Positions 35,742 to 43,451 of a stretch of DNA of 58,400 nt are shown here, one piece after another. The DNA is from Bacteroidales bacterium UBA2714 (GTDB lineage: Bacteria > Bacteroidota > Bacteroidia > Bacteroidales > P3), in NCBI GenBank assembly GCA_002354035.1, contig DEKU01000044.1, positions 1 to 58,400 of the forward strand, written 5' to 3'. Position 1 is the first letter of the stretch. Every line of letters starts with the position of its first letter. Under the pieces are notes generated by a model, which saw nothing but the letters and a program-made list of their open reading frames with translations, did no database searches and was not told where the DNA came from. The translations under genes and the position numbers were made by a program.

Positions 35742-36884
35742 TCACGGTTCCACCCAGTCGCCGTTTTGTTTGATGAGGTCTATTAGCTCGTCGACGGCGG
35801 CGGCTTGGGGAATATCTCGTTTCATGACCTCACGGCCTTTGTAGAGAGTGATTTTGCCAGCCCCCTGCCCCACATAGCCGTAGTGGGCGTCGGCCATCTC
35901 GCCGGGGCCGTTGACAATGCAGCCCATCACCCCTATCTTCACCCCTTTAAGGTGCTGCGTGCGGGCTTTGATTTGCTGCAGGGCTTGCTGGATATCATAC
36001 TGTGTGCGTCCGCAGGAGGGGCAAGCAATATACTCGCACTGGCTGATACGAGCCCCGACAGCTTGCAGGATGCCGTAGGCCACGGGAATCTCCGCCACGG
36101 GGTCCTCGGTGAGCGACACACGGACCGTGTCGCCGATGCCGTCAATAAGCAGAGCTCCGATACCTGCGGCACTCTTATAGCGCGCCTCCATGGCATCGCC
36201 CGCCTCGGTGACTCCGAGGTGAATGGGATAGTCCATGCCGAGAGCCTTCATCTTCTCCACAAAGAGGCGAGTGCTCTGCACCATCACCTTCACATTGCTG
36301 GCCTTCATCGAAAACACCAACTGGTGATAGTCCTGCTCGCGGCACACTTGTGCAAACTCAATGGCACTCTGTGCCATACCCTCCGGCGTATTGCCATAGC
36401 GACTCATGATGCGCACGCTCAACGAGCCGTGGTTGGTGCCGATGCGCATGGCGGTATGGTGCGCCTTGCATATCTCTATCAGGCGCGACATCTTCTCCCC
36501 TATCCGTTTCAGCTCGTCGGCATACTCCTGCTCGGTGAAGTGGGTCTTGCCCGTATTGCGGTCGGTATAGTTGCCGGGGTTCACGCGCACCTTCTCCACA
36601 ATCGTGGCTGCCGTCTCGGCGGCCAGGGGGTTGAAATGGATGTCAGCCACCAGTGGCACCGTACAGCCCCGCCGTGCCAGCTCATTCTTGATGTTATAGA
36701 GGTTCTCAGCCGCCTTGACATCGGGGGCGGTGATGCGCACCAGCTCACACCCCGCCTCCACCAGCCGCAGCGTCTGCTCGACGGTGGCTTGGGTGTCCAT
36801 GGTGTCGGTATTGGTCATCGACTGGACCCTTATCGGGGCTCCTCCGCCCAGCGTGAGGTCGCCTATCTTGATTTGTATGCTCAT
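35742..36884 (-). CDS. ispG: 4-hydroxy-3-methylbut-2-enyl diphosphate synthase IspG (short form)
   Basis: This 380-aa iron-sulfur enzyme reduces MEcPP to HMBPP in the MEP isoprenoid pathway. The TIM-barrel half is clear (PIRVQSMTNTDTMDT, VPLVADIHFNP, VRVNPGNY, HGSLSVRIMSRYG, HLGVTEAGD), and the [4Fe-4S] ligands are C288, C291 (CPSC) and C322, with E329 in IVNGPGE. Many Bacteroidota carry a form of about 600 residues with a large insertion between barrel and cluster domains; that insertion is missing here although the barrel is of their type. It is the third gene of a minus-strand group and ends 18 bp from mod, convergently. Confidence 0.94.
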   Translation of the reverse strand: MSIQIKIGDLTLGGGAPIRVQSMTNTDTMDTQATVEQTLRLVEAGCELVRITAPDVKAAENLYNIKNELARRGCTVPLVADIHFNPLAAETAATIVEKVRVNPGNYTDRNTGKTHFTEQEYADELKRIGEKMSRLIEICKAHHTAMRIGTNHGSLSVRIMSRYGNTPEGMAQSAIEFAQVCREQDYHQLVFSMKASNVKVMVQSTRLFVEKMKALGMDYPIHLGVTEAGDAMEARYKSAAGIGALLIDGIGDTVRVSLTEDPVAEIPVAYGILQAVGARISQCEYIACPSCGRTQYDIQQALQQIKARTQHLKGVKIGVMGCIVNGPGEMADAHYGYVGQGAGKITLYKGREVMKRDIPQAAAVDELIDLIKQNGDWVEP

Positions 36885-36923
36885 AAGTTGATGTTATTAT
36901 TCAGAGTGATCTGAGTACTCCGA

Positions 36924-37685
36924 CTACTTTTTAACCTTAAAATAAACCTCAGTGGCACCGGCCCCGTAAAGCGACATCGGCGCATCGACATACTGCACAT
37001 TGTCGTACATATCCAACTCGTTGTGTATCTCTGTCTTCAGCACCCCACGGCCCACGCCATGGATAAACACCACCTTCTTAAACCCATTGAGCTGGGCATG
37101 GTTGAGACAGGTGCGGAAAAAACGTTTCTGCAACTCGTGCTTCTCCACATCGCTGAGCCGCTCGGGATGGTCGGTCAGGGCCTCGATGTGGAGGTCCACC
37201 TCCGCCTCGCCGGGGCGCGTCATATATTGCAGCAGCACATTCTCGTTCAGCTTCTGTGCGTTGTGCGACTGCACCTGCGACAAACGGGCCTTCAATCCCT
37301 TTATCTGATCCTGCAAGTTGGCCACCTGCGACCGCAGCCTTACATTCTCCTCGCGCAGCTTGTCCACATCGTCGTCATCAGCCCTGCCGGTGAACTTCTC
37401 CTTCAGCTTGCGGGTCAGCTCCGCCTCCTTGGCGGCGGCTTTCGACTCGTCCTCTGCCTCGCGGCGGGCCTCCTCGGCTTTGGGCATCCCACCCGGCACA
37501 TCCTGGTTGAACACTTTGGCCACGCCCGTCATATCAGCCATGCGGATAAGCTCCGACGGCGGCATCGGCATGTCGAAACCCGTGTCGTCGCGCACAAACA
37601 CAAAATCGGGCGTAATCTTGGTGACCACTCCGCCACCGATACTGTTAAGGAACTTTACCTTGTCCCCTATCTGAAATTTAGTCAT
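36924..37685 (-). CDS. DUF2027 / Smr-domain protein
   Basis: This 253-aa protein has an N-terminal small beta-domain (MTKFQIGDKVKFLNSIGGGVV, residues 1-60), a charged coiled coil at about 80-145 (LREENVRLRSQVANLQDQIKGLKARL), and a C-terminal Smr domain (VDLHIEAL, FIHGVGRGVLKTEI) like those in MutS2 and related nucleases. Bacteroidota homologues are usually longer, about 340 residues. Function is unknown; the Smr domain suggests nucleic-acid binding or nicking. It lies 8 bp after the membrane-protein gene and 39 bp before ispG. Confidence 0.86.
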   Translation of the reverse strand: MTKFQIGDKVKFLNSIGGGVVTKITPDFVFVRDDTGFDMPMPPSELIRMADMTGVAKVFNQDVPGGMPKAEEARREAEDESKAAAKEAELTRKLKEKFTGRADDDDVDKLREENVRLRSQVANLQDQIKGLKARLSQVQSHNAQKLNENVLLQYMTRPGEAEVDLHIEALTDHPERLSDVEKHELQKRFFRTCLNHAQLNGFKKVVFIHGVGRGVLKTEIHNELDMYDNVQYVDAPMSLYGAGATEVYFKVKK

Positions 37686-37693
37686 ATTGCGTG

Positions 37694-38200
37694 TTATATT
37701 TCTTTGTTTTTCAAATTATCCAATATCCCCATCAGGTTGTAGCAATCGTCGTAGGTCCATCCCAAATGGTCGATGCATATCACCATCCGTTTCCCCTCGC
37801 GGGGTTTCAGACGCAAGCGGTCAACCCCTCTGACGCTGCGCCGTACATCCCACGTGAGTCCGTCGAGAGTCAGTCGGCTTTGGCACTTCGTCGCCGGAAG
37901 CCTGTAGTGCGACACAATGACGACTCGCTCGTTAAGGTCTATCGTGAGCGACTCCACCAGGTTGCCCTTGCCGTTCCAGGCATAGCAAAAGGTGAAAAAG
38001 CCAATACACAGAAGGGCAACCGGCATATAAACACCCCAATGCTCCCATCGCACTGCATCCCAGCCTCTATCGATGAAGGGAATCAGCACCATAAGCGCCA
38101 TCCAGCCACAAAAGACAAGCAGCACAAAGCGGTAGTAGCAGAACAGTATGCTGTGGCGGTTCTTGCTGCGGGCTATCTGTATGGGTTCTTGGGCTGCCAT
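37694..38200 (-). CDS. Small membrane protein, unknown function
   Basis: The 168-aa product has two membrane segments (about residues 20-45 and 55-75), followed by a soluble beta-rich domain of about 90 residues (LVESLTIDLNERVVIVSHY, KRMVICIDHLGWTYDD). The layout resembles PH-like membrane proteins, but I cannot assign a family. It is the first gene of a minus-strand group with DUF2027/Smr and ispG. A palindromic repeat tract lies just upstream; I see no TAnnTTTG element there. Confidence 0.72.
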   Translation of the reverse strand: MAAQEPIQIARSKNRHSILFCYYRFVLLVFCGWMALMVLIPFIDRGWDAVRWEHWGVYMPVALLCIGFFTFCYAWNGKGNLVESLTIDLNERVVIVSHYRLPATKCQSRLTLDGLTWDVRRSVRGVDRLRLKPREGKRMVICIDHLGWTYDDCYNLMGILDNLKNKEI

Positions 38201-38224
38201 ATCGGTTTGTTGCTATTCGTTTTA

Positions 38225-38353
38225 AGCGAAAACCCCTATGGGGTATCTTCTTGTTGTCTGTTGGGTTTCTATTAGCGTAAACCCCTAACGGGGTATCTCT
38301 CTGTTGTCTGTTGGGTTTCTATTTAGCGTAAACCCCTAACGGGGTATCTCTTT
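38225..38353. repeat. Tandem ~50-bp repeat with CCCCTA-N-GGGG palindrome
   Basis: The motif AAACCCCTAACGGGGTATC recurs at about 38230, 38280 and 38331, separated by a conserved TTGTTGTCTGTTGGGTTTCTA spacer (2.5 copies). Each unit can form a small hairpin. The same palindrome type occurs at 57.9-58.4 kb. Confidence 0.8.
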
Positions 38354-38380
38354 GCGATCTATTTAACCCACATGCCGGCC

Positions 38381-39748
38381 CTATCCTATCAATTCGTCGG
38401 CCAACTGGCCGAAGTCTATCCCGTCGAAGTTGCCGCTCGACATCATCAGCAGGTTGGCACCCTCCCATTGCATCTTCCGAAGCTCCTCCACCATACAGGC
38501 CGAATCGGTGAACACCCTCACCCGCTCGTTGGCAAAAGCCTGACGCACCTGCTCAGGGTCCAGGTTGGGCAACTTCTTCAACTGCAACGCATGCTGGCTG
38601 TAATATACCATGGGGACATCCGCACGGTCCATAGAACCAGCATATTGCTTCAAAAACTCTGCCGTCAGGCTGCTGAAGGTATGCAGCTCCATGCAGGCCA
38701 CTAATCGCCGATCGGGATATTGCTCCTTCATGGCTGCAATAGTGGCGCGCAGCTTCGACGGGGCGTGGGCGAAATCCTTATACACCGCACAACCGTCTGT
38801 CTTTCTCACCAGCTCCAACCGTTTGCTGGCGCCGCCAAACGACTGGATGGCCTCGTCAAACTGCTCATCACTGATACCAAGGGCGTTGCATGCATAGCGG
38901 GCGGCGGTGAGATTGAGCAAATTATGCCGTCCGAAAATCTTCAGCGGCACCGCCTTCGCCCCGTCGCGCAACAGACTCGTCACCCCCTGCTCCACCTTGT
39001 GGGGCGGCACATCATAGGGCTGCTTGACAATGTCGGTGCGGGTGTTGCTCAGCGCCACATCGCGCACCTCGGGGTCGTCGTTGCAATAAATAAGCCTTCC
39101 GCCTGGTTCTATGAGGTTTACAAACTTGACGAACTGTTCTTTGTATATCTCAAATGTGGGGAACACATTGATATGGTCCCACTCTATGCCCGTGACGATG
39201 GCCACATGGGGCTTGTATAGATGGAACTTGGGCCGACGGTCGATGGGCGAAGTCAGGTACTCGTCGCCCTCAATCACCATCACCCGTGCCGTCTCGCTCA
39301 GGCGCACCATCACCTCAAATCCCTCCAGCTGCGCCCCCACCATATAGTCAGCCTCCACGCCGCAGTGCTGTAGCACATGCAGTATCATGGCCGTGGTGGT
39401 GGTCTTGCCGTGGCTTCCGCCAATCACCACGCGCGTCTTCTCCCTTGACTGCTCGTAGAGGTACTCCGGATAGCTGTAAATCTTGATTTCCAGCTCCTGA
39501 GCCCGCAGCAGCTCCGGATTGTCCTTGCGGGCATGCATGCCCAGCACGATGGCGTCCAGCTCCGGCGTGATGCGCTCCGGATGCCAGCCGTAGCTTGCGG
39601 GCAGCAGCCCATATCGGGCTAAGCGGCTCTTGGCGGGGTCGAAAATCTCATCGTCCGAACCCGTCACATGGTAGCCCTTCAGATGCAGGGCGATGGCCAG
39701 ATTGTGCATGGCACTTCCACCGATGGCTATAAAGTGTACATTCTTCAT
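38381..39748 (-). CDS. Mur ligase family protein (Mpl/MurC-like)
   Basis: This 455-aa cytosolic ligase has the MurC-type Rossmann start (VHFIAIGGSAMHNLA), the ATP-binding loop GGSHGKTTTT (110-119), EGDEYLTSP, and IEWDHINVF in the central domain. In Bacteroidales this family is annotated as UDP-N-acetylmuramate:L-Ala-gamma-D-Glu-mesoDAP ligase (Mpl-type murein recycling) or as an unspecified peptidoglycan synthetase. Recycling is the likelier role because murC normally lies in the dcw cluster. It overlaps the HD gene upstream by 4 bp (ATGA). Confidence 0.88.
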   Translation of the reverse strand: MKNVHFIAIGGSAMHNLAIALHLKGYHVTGSDDEIFDPAKSRLARYGLLPASYGWHPERITPELDAIVLGMHARKDNPELLRAQELEIKIYSYPEYLYEQSREKTRVVIGGSHGKTTTTAMILHVLQHCGVEADYMVGAQLEGFEVMVRLSETARVMVIEGDEYLTSPIDRRPKFHLYKPHVAIVTGIEWDHINVFPTFEIYKEQFVKFVNLIEPGGRLIYCNDDPEVRDVALSNTRTDIVKQPYDVPPHKVEQGVTSLLRDGAKAVPLKIFGRHNLLNLTAARYACNALGISDEQFDEAIQSFGGASKRLELVRKTDGCAVYKDFAHAPSKLRATIAAMKEQYPDRRLVACMELHTFSSLTAEFLKQYAGSMDRADVPMVYYSQHALQLKKLPNLDPEQVRQAFANERVRVFTDSACMVEELRKMQWEGANLLMMSSGNFDGIDFGQLADELIG

Positions 39749-40980
39749 GCTTTCAACTCTTTAGGGAAATAGATATAATATTTCGTAACCTGTTTTTCAA
39801 GAAAACGGCGGTCCAGCTGGTCGCTCGCGTCACCGATGTCGCGGCACGACCCGTCCTTGAACAACACGCGGATTTCCTGGTCGTTATAATCGTAAGCGTG
39901 GTTCTGCAACACACCCGTGTTCACAAAGTATTTGCTCTCGCCCTCCTCCACATTGTGCAGCAAACAGGTCTGCGAACGCAGCGTCTCCACCGCCTCCTTG
40001 TCGAAAGGATGGTCCGACACCCTGATTGCACTCAGATGACGGTTCACCAGATGCTCCGACAACAGACTGAGAACATGGTCCTTGTGCCTCATCCACATCT
40101 TCACCGCCATATCGATGTCGCTGTCGTCAATCAAGGCAAAACGGTCCAGCAACTCCGGCTGCTGCTCGAAATCCCGCTGGCTGTAGTGATGCACCAAGAA
40201 GTCGCAAAGCGGCAACCCCTCAATGCCCAGCCGCGCGCCCCTCTCAGCCAGCTCGCGCGCCCGCAGCAGGATATTGACCAGCAGCGTATCGGCCGACACC
40301 ACCGTCTTGTGCAGATACACCTGCCAGTACATCAGCCGCCGCGACACGATGAACTTCTCGACCGAATAGATGCCCTTCTCGTCCACCACCAGACTGTCGT
40401 CCTTCACGTTGAGCATACTGATGATGCGGTCCGTGCCCACAATGCCCTCGCTCACGCCGGTAAAGAAACTGTCGCGCCCCAGATAGTCTAAGCGGTCCAT
40501 ATCCAGCTGGCTGCTCACCAACTGGTGCAGGAAATGCTTCGGGTACTCATCCTCGAAAATCCTTATCGCCGTCGACAGCCTCCCGCCGAACTCCTCGTTC
40601 AGCCGTTCCATATACAGGCGCGAGCACACCTCGTGCGGCATGTCGGCCAGCATGCGCTCCGACGTGTGGGAGAACGGGCCGTGGCCGATGTCGTGCATCA
40701 GAATGGCCAGCTTGGTACCCAGCACCTCGTCGGCCGTCATCTCAATCCCCTTCACCTTCAGCACCTCTAACGCGCGGGTCATCAAGTTCAACGCCCCCAG
40801 CATGTGGCTGAAACGCGTGTGCATGGCGCCGGGATACACCAGACAGGAGAACCCCAGCTGCTTGATGCGCCTGTGCCGCTGAAAATAAGGGTGCGACAAA
40901 ACATCAAAGATAATGTCGTCCTCTATCGTCAGAAACCCGTCATACACCGGGTCGTTGATAATCTTGCGCTTGTTGGTCAT
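39745..40980 (-). CDS. HD-domain phosphohydrolase
   Basis: This 411-aa protein belongs to the HD superfamily of metal-dependent phosphohydrolases related to dGTPases. The metal ligands are H59 (HTRFSH), the HD pair H96-D97 (MHDIGHGPFSH) with H100, and a further Asp in LDMDRLDYLGRD. The N-terminus KIINDPVYDGFL and RRIKQLG are typical of the YdhJ/SAMHD1-like group found in Bacteroidota. The nucleotide substrate is unknown. It is the first gene of a two-gene operon with the Mur ligase. A promoter-like TATTTTTG lies only 3 bp upstream of the ATG. Confidence 0.88.
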   Translation of the reverse strand: MTNKRKIINDPVYDGFLTIEDDIIFDVLSHPYFQRHRRIKQLGFSCLVYPGAMHTRFSHMLGALNLMTRALEVLKVKGIEMTADEVLGTKLAILMHDIGHGPFSHTSERMLADMPHEVCSRLYMERLNEEFGGRLSTAIRIFEDEYPKHFLHQLVSSQLDMDRLDYLGRDSFFTGVSEGIVGTDRIISMLNVKDDSLVVDEKGIYSVEKFIVSRRLMYWQVYLHKTVVSADTLLVNILLRARELAERGARLGIEGLPLCDFLVHHYSQRDFEQQPELLDRFALIDDSDIDMAVKMWMRHKDHVLSLLSEHLVNRHLSAIRVSDHPFDKEAVETLRSQTCLLHNVEEGESKYFVNTGVLQNHAYDYNDQEIRVLFKDGSCRDIGDASDQLDRRFLEKQVTKYYIYFPKELKA

Positions 40981-40982
40981 TA

Positions 40983-40990
40983 CAAAAATA
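40983..40990 (-). promoter_or_regulatory. Possible -7 element (TATTTTTG) abutting the HD gene start
   Basis: The minus strand reads TATTTTTG, ending 3 bp before the ATG at 40980; if used, the transcript would start at or within the start codon. No other promoter candidate is seen upstream. Confidence 0.35.
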
Positions 40991-41146
40991 AAGAACGCAC
41001 TTCCCCCCGCTTTATTGCCCCTTCACGAAAAAAGAATGGCAACAGAGGAATTCTACAAATTGCCCGGTAAGAGCAAGAACAGATACAGCCGTGGCACAGC
41101 CTACAGAAAATAATTGTACTGTAGCCGCCGATTCATTATTTTTGTG

Positions 41147-41154
41147 TATATTTG
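41147..41154 (+). promoter_or_regulatory. Bacteroidota -7 promoter element (TATATTTG)
   Basis: TATATTTG fits TAnnTTTG, 104 bp upstream of the MNT gene; no TTTG at -33. Confidence 0.55.
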
Positions 41155-41257
41155 CAACGTGAACCATTGGTGCTTCAAACAAATAAACTTTTATACAACA
41201 ACTAATTACAAATAAAACACAGACAACCCGACATCGCGACAACAAAACGCCCCCATC

Positions 41258-41578
41258 ATGGAACGACCGAGCAGAGACACAATATTGAACATGATACGCA
41301 CCACCGTGCGGGAGAAAGAGCCCGACGCGCAGATAATTCTGTATGGCTCACGTGCACGGGGCGATGCCTGCGAGGACTCCGACTGGGACTTGGTGATTAT
41401 ACTCAACAAACCCCCTATGCCTCACGCCGAGCGTTATACGATTGCTTACGACTTATGGGTCAAAGGTCAAGACCTCGGCGAAGAAATCAACTCACTGGTC
41501 TACACCAAAGACCAGTGGAGAGACGCGCCACCGTCGCTATTCAAATACAACGTAAGAGAGGAAGGAATACAACTATGA
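41258..41578 (+). CDS. MNT-type nucleotidyltransferase (putative antitoxin)
   Basis: This 106-aa protein has the minimal nucleotidyltransferase motif GSRARG at 30-35 and the catalytic Asp pair D42/D44 in DSDWDLVI. Such proteins pair with HEPN proteins as toxin-antitoxin modules, in which the MNT partner can transfer AMP onto the HEPN toxin. The HEPN gene follows with a 4-bp overlap. Size and order fit the family. Other HEPN-MNT pairs act outside classical toxin-antitoxin biology, so the toxin role is inferred. Confidence 0.88.
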   Translation: MERPSRDTILNMIRTTVREKEPDAQIILYGSRARGDACEDSDWDLVIILNKPPMPHAERYTIAYDLWVKGQDLGEEINSLVYTKDQWRDAPPSLFKYNVREEGIQL

Positions 41579-41976
41579 GCCTATCAGACGAAGAACGCCG
41601 TGCGATAGTGATGTATCGTATAGAAAAAGCCCAAACGGCATTGGCCGACATCCACAAGATATTACCATTGGGCATGTGGAGCATCATAGCCAACCGTTTA
41701 TACTATGCACTTTATTATGCCGCTTCGGCTTTGCTGATTCACACCCGCCATAAGGTAAGCACACATAAAGGGGTAATCGCACTCTTCAATCTTTACTATA
41801 TCAAAGACGGACTTCTTCCCAAAGAAGACGGAGTGCTGTTTGCAAACATTTTTGCCTTTCGGCAAGGAAGCGACTACGACGACTTTTTCGACGCCACCGA
41901 AGAAGATATCAAACGATACCTCCCTCAGGTTGAAGCCCTCGTTGGAAAGATAGTTTCACTGATAAACCTACAATAG
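41575..41976 (+). CDS. HEPN-domain protein (putative toxin)
   Basis: The 133-aa all-helical product contains the HEPN core around NRLYYALYYAASALL (residues 40-54) and STHKGVIALF. In RNase-active HEPN proteins an R-x4-6-H motif sits at this place; here R41 is followed by YYALYY with no histidine at the expected position, so RNase activity by that motif is doubtful. It overlaps the MNT gene by 4 bp. The pair is located next to the repeat tract at 42.3-42.9 kb. Confidence 0.82.
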   Translation: MSLSDEERRAIVMYRIEKAQTALADIHKILPLGMWSIIANRLYYALYYAASALLIHTRHKVSTHKGVIALFNLYYIKDGLLPKEDGVLFANIFAFRQGSDYDDFFDATEEDIKRYLPQVEALVGKIVSLINLQ

Positions 41977-42261
41977 AGGAGGTCTTCGGTCACCCTACTG
42001 AAAAAAGGCAGATTCGTGTAGTTCGAGTCTGGACTTGACTGTTGGAGGCTGCCATTTTGCCCTATTGTCAATACCTCTACTTTGGGATATATCCCTGTCC
42101 CAACGCACTACGCCGCCCAACGCTAATGTATGCCCAACATTTAAAACAGAGAGGCGAGCAAGCATATCCCGCCACTCCCTGGTCCGTGACATATTTTGTT
42201 GTTCTTTTCTTTTATGTTTCATTGCGAGAAAAGAAATAAAAAGAATGTAGAAACCTTACAC
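41977..42261. other. Intergenic region after the HEPN gene
   Basis: No convincing gene: short frames on both strands lack a recognisable product. A T/C-rich stretch at about 42189-42220 has no clear hairpin. Together with the repeats that follow, it forms a gene-free stretch of about 1.4 kb up to 43451. Confidence 0.45.
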
Positions 42262-42945
42262 CAGACTCCGAACCGCCAAACATCCTTCATGCCGAGGGGA
42301 CGCGACATTGAGTCGGATATTCACCCTGTCGCGTCTCTTCGAGACGCAATATAAATAGGTTGACGTTGGGTAGCCCCTAAAAATCATCCCGAAGGGATGT
42401 GACTTTAATATCACCGTACAAGCCGTTAGGCGCAGTGCGGTGATCTCCATGCAAACTGAAAAAGCGTCCCGGAGGGACGCGACATAGAGACGGATATTCA
42501 CCCTGTCGCGTCTCTTCGAGAGGCATGTGATCTTGCCGGTTCCCTACCACCGCAATGCTCTGCACTAAATTCTCCGCTTCGCTATCGAAAGCCCTCTGGA
42601 CTTTCTTCACAATGTTAATGAAGTCAAGCCTCTCCGAAGCCTAATAATGAATAGGTTGACGTTGGGTAGCCCCTAAAAAACATCCCGAAGGGATGTGACT
42701 TTAATAACACCGTACAAGCCGTTAGGTGCAGTGCGGTGATCTCCATGCAAACTGAAAAAGCGTCCCGGAGGGACGCGACATTGTGTCGGATATTCACGTT
42801 GTCGCGTCTCTTCGAGACGCATGTGATCTTGCCGGTACCCTGCCACTGCACTGCGCTGCGCTAAATTCTCCGCTTCGCTATCGAAAATCCACTGGACTTT
42901 CTTCACAGTGTTATTGGAGTCAAGCCTCTCCGAGGCTTACTATGG
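42262..42945. repeat. Tandem 296-bp palindrome-rich repeat (two full copies plus part)
   Basis: Two direct copies begin at 42354 and 42650 (period 296 bp), with a partial copy before them. Each contains short perfect palindromes with 3-nt loops: GCGTCTC-TTC-GAGACGC, CATCCC-GAA-GGGATG, CGTCCC-GGA-GGGACG, and near the end CCTCTCCGAGGC. Open frames across it are almost the same in both copies but look like by-products of the palindromes. No transposase or target-site duplication is seen. Parts recur at about 58250-58330. Confidence 0.85.
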
Positions 42946-42987
42946 TACATGTGGATAATCATGATTTATGATAGAACAAAAAAACAT

Positions 42988-43018
42988 TTTGCCATGTCGG
43001 GGAAAAAGGGTATCTTTG
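42988..43018 (+). promoter_or_regulatory. Full Bacteroidota promoter: TTTG-N19-TATCTTTG
   Basis: TTTG at 42988-42991 and TATCTTTG at 43011-43018 are spaced by 19 nt, exactly as at 29665-29695. The predicted start is near 43024, about 430 nt before the next gene, so the transcript would include structured RNA 2. Confidence 0.85.
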
Positions 43019-43202
43019 CAGACGGAAAGGGCGGCGACATATCTTACCAACACTCAGCCAACCAGGCCCTTACCCATACAGCCTGAGAAACCGCCATACT
43101 ACCCGCACCTCCACTACAGCCTCCGCCACCGGGTGCCCCACCCGCCAAACAAACAACGAAACAAACAACTAACTTACACCCCATGTAAAAAAAGAGAAAT
43201 AG

Positions 43203-43384
43203 AGACATATAACTAAAGCGTTTTCGCTTTTCTTGGTGTACCTGAAAATCTGCAAATTTTTAGGTACCTACTACGTCAAGAAAGGAGAAACGCTCACGGT
43301 CACCGTGAGCTTTCTTGTTTAGTAGTAAGGGTTTTGCAGAGCCTCAGGTACGAAACAGAACAAAGTTCACGGCTTTTTTATTGC
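43203..43384 (+). ncRNA. Candidate structured RNA / leader (copy 2)
   Basis: A rod hairpin forms from 43238-43245 with 43344-43351 (8 bp), 43249-43256 with 43333-43340 (8 bp), 43269-43274 with 43322-43327 (6 bp), 43277-43283 with 43311-43317 (7 bp), and an apical GCTCACGG / CCGTGAGC (43292-43299 with 43303-43310). As in copy 1, the 5' block AGCGTTT (43217-43223) is complementary to AAACGCT (43288-43294) beside the apical hairpin, and GTTCACGG (43365-43372), directly before a U-tract, is complementary to the apical right arm. It shares AGACATATAAC, AAGCGTTT and TTTTATTGC with copy 1 in the same order. It ends 67 nt before the next start codon. No coding frame crosses it. Confidence 0.7.
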
Positions 43385-43451
43385 ATTTAATCAACAACAA
43401 TAATAATCACTAACAGCGACGGGCCAATGCTCAATAACCGGCACCCACAAC

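Noticed and set aside
42016..42030. GTTCGAGTC resembling a tRNA T-arm
   Set aside because: No acceptor stem, D-arm or anticodon arm can be formed around it.
42262..42945. Paired short ORFs in the 296-bp repeats as genes or an insertion sequence
   Set aside because: The frames are by-products of palindromes, no transposase motif is present, and no terminal inverted repeats frame the unit.
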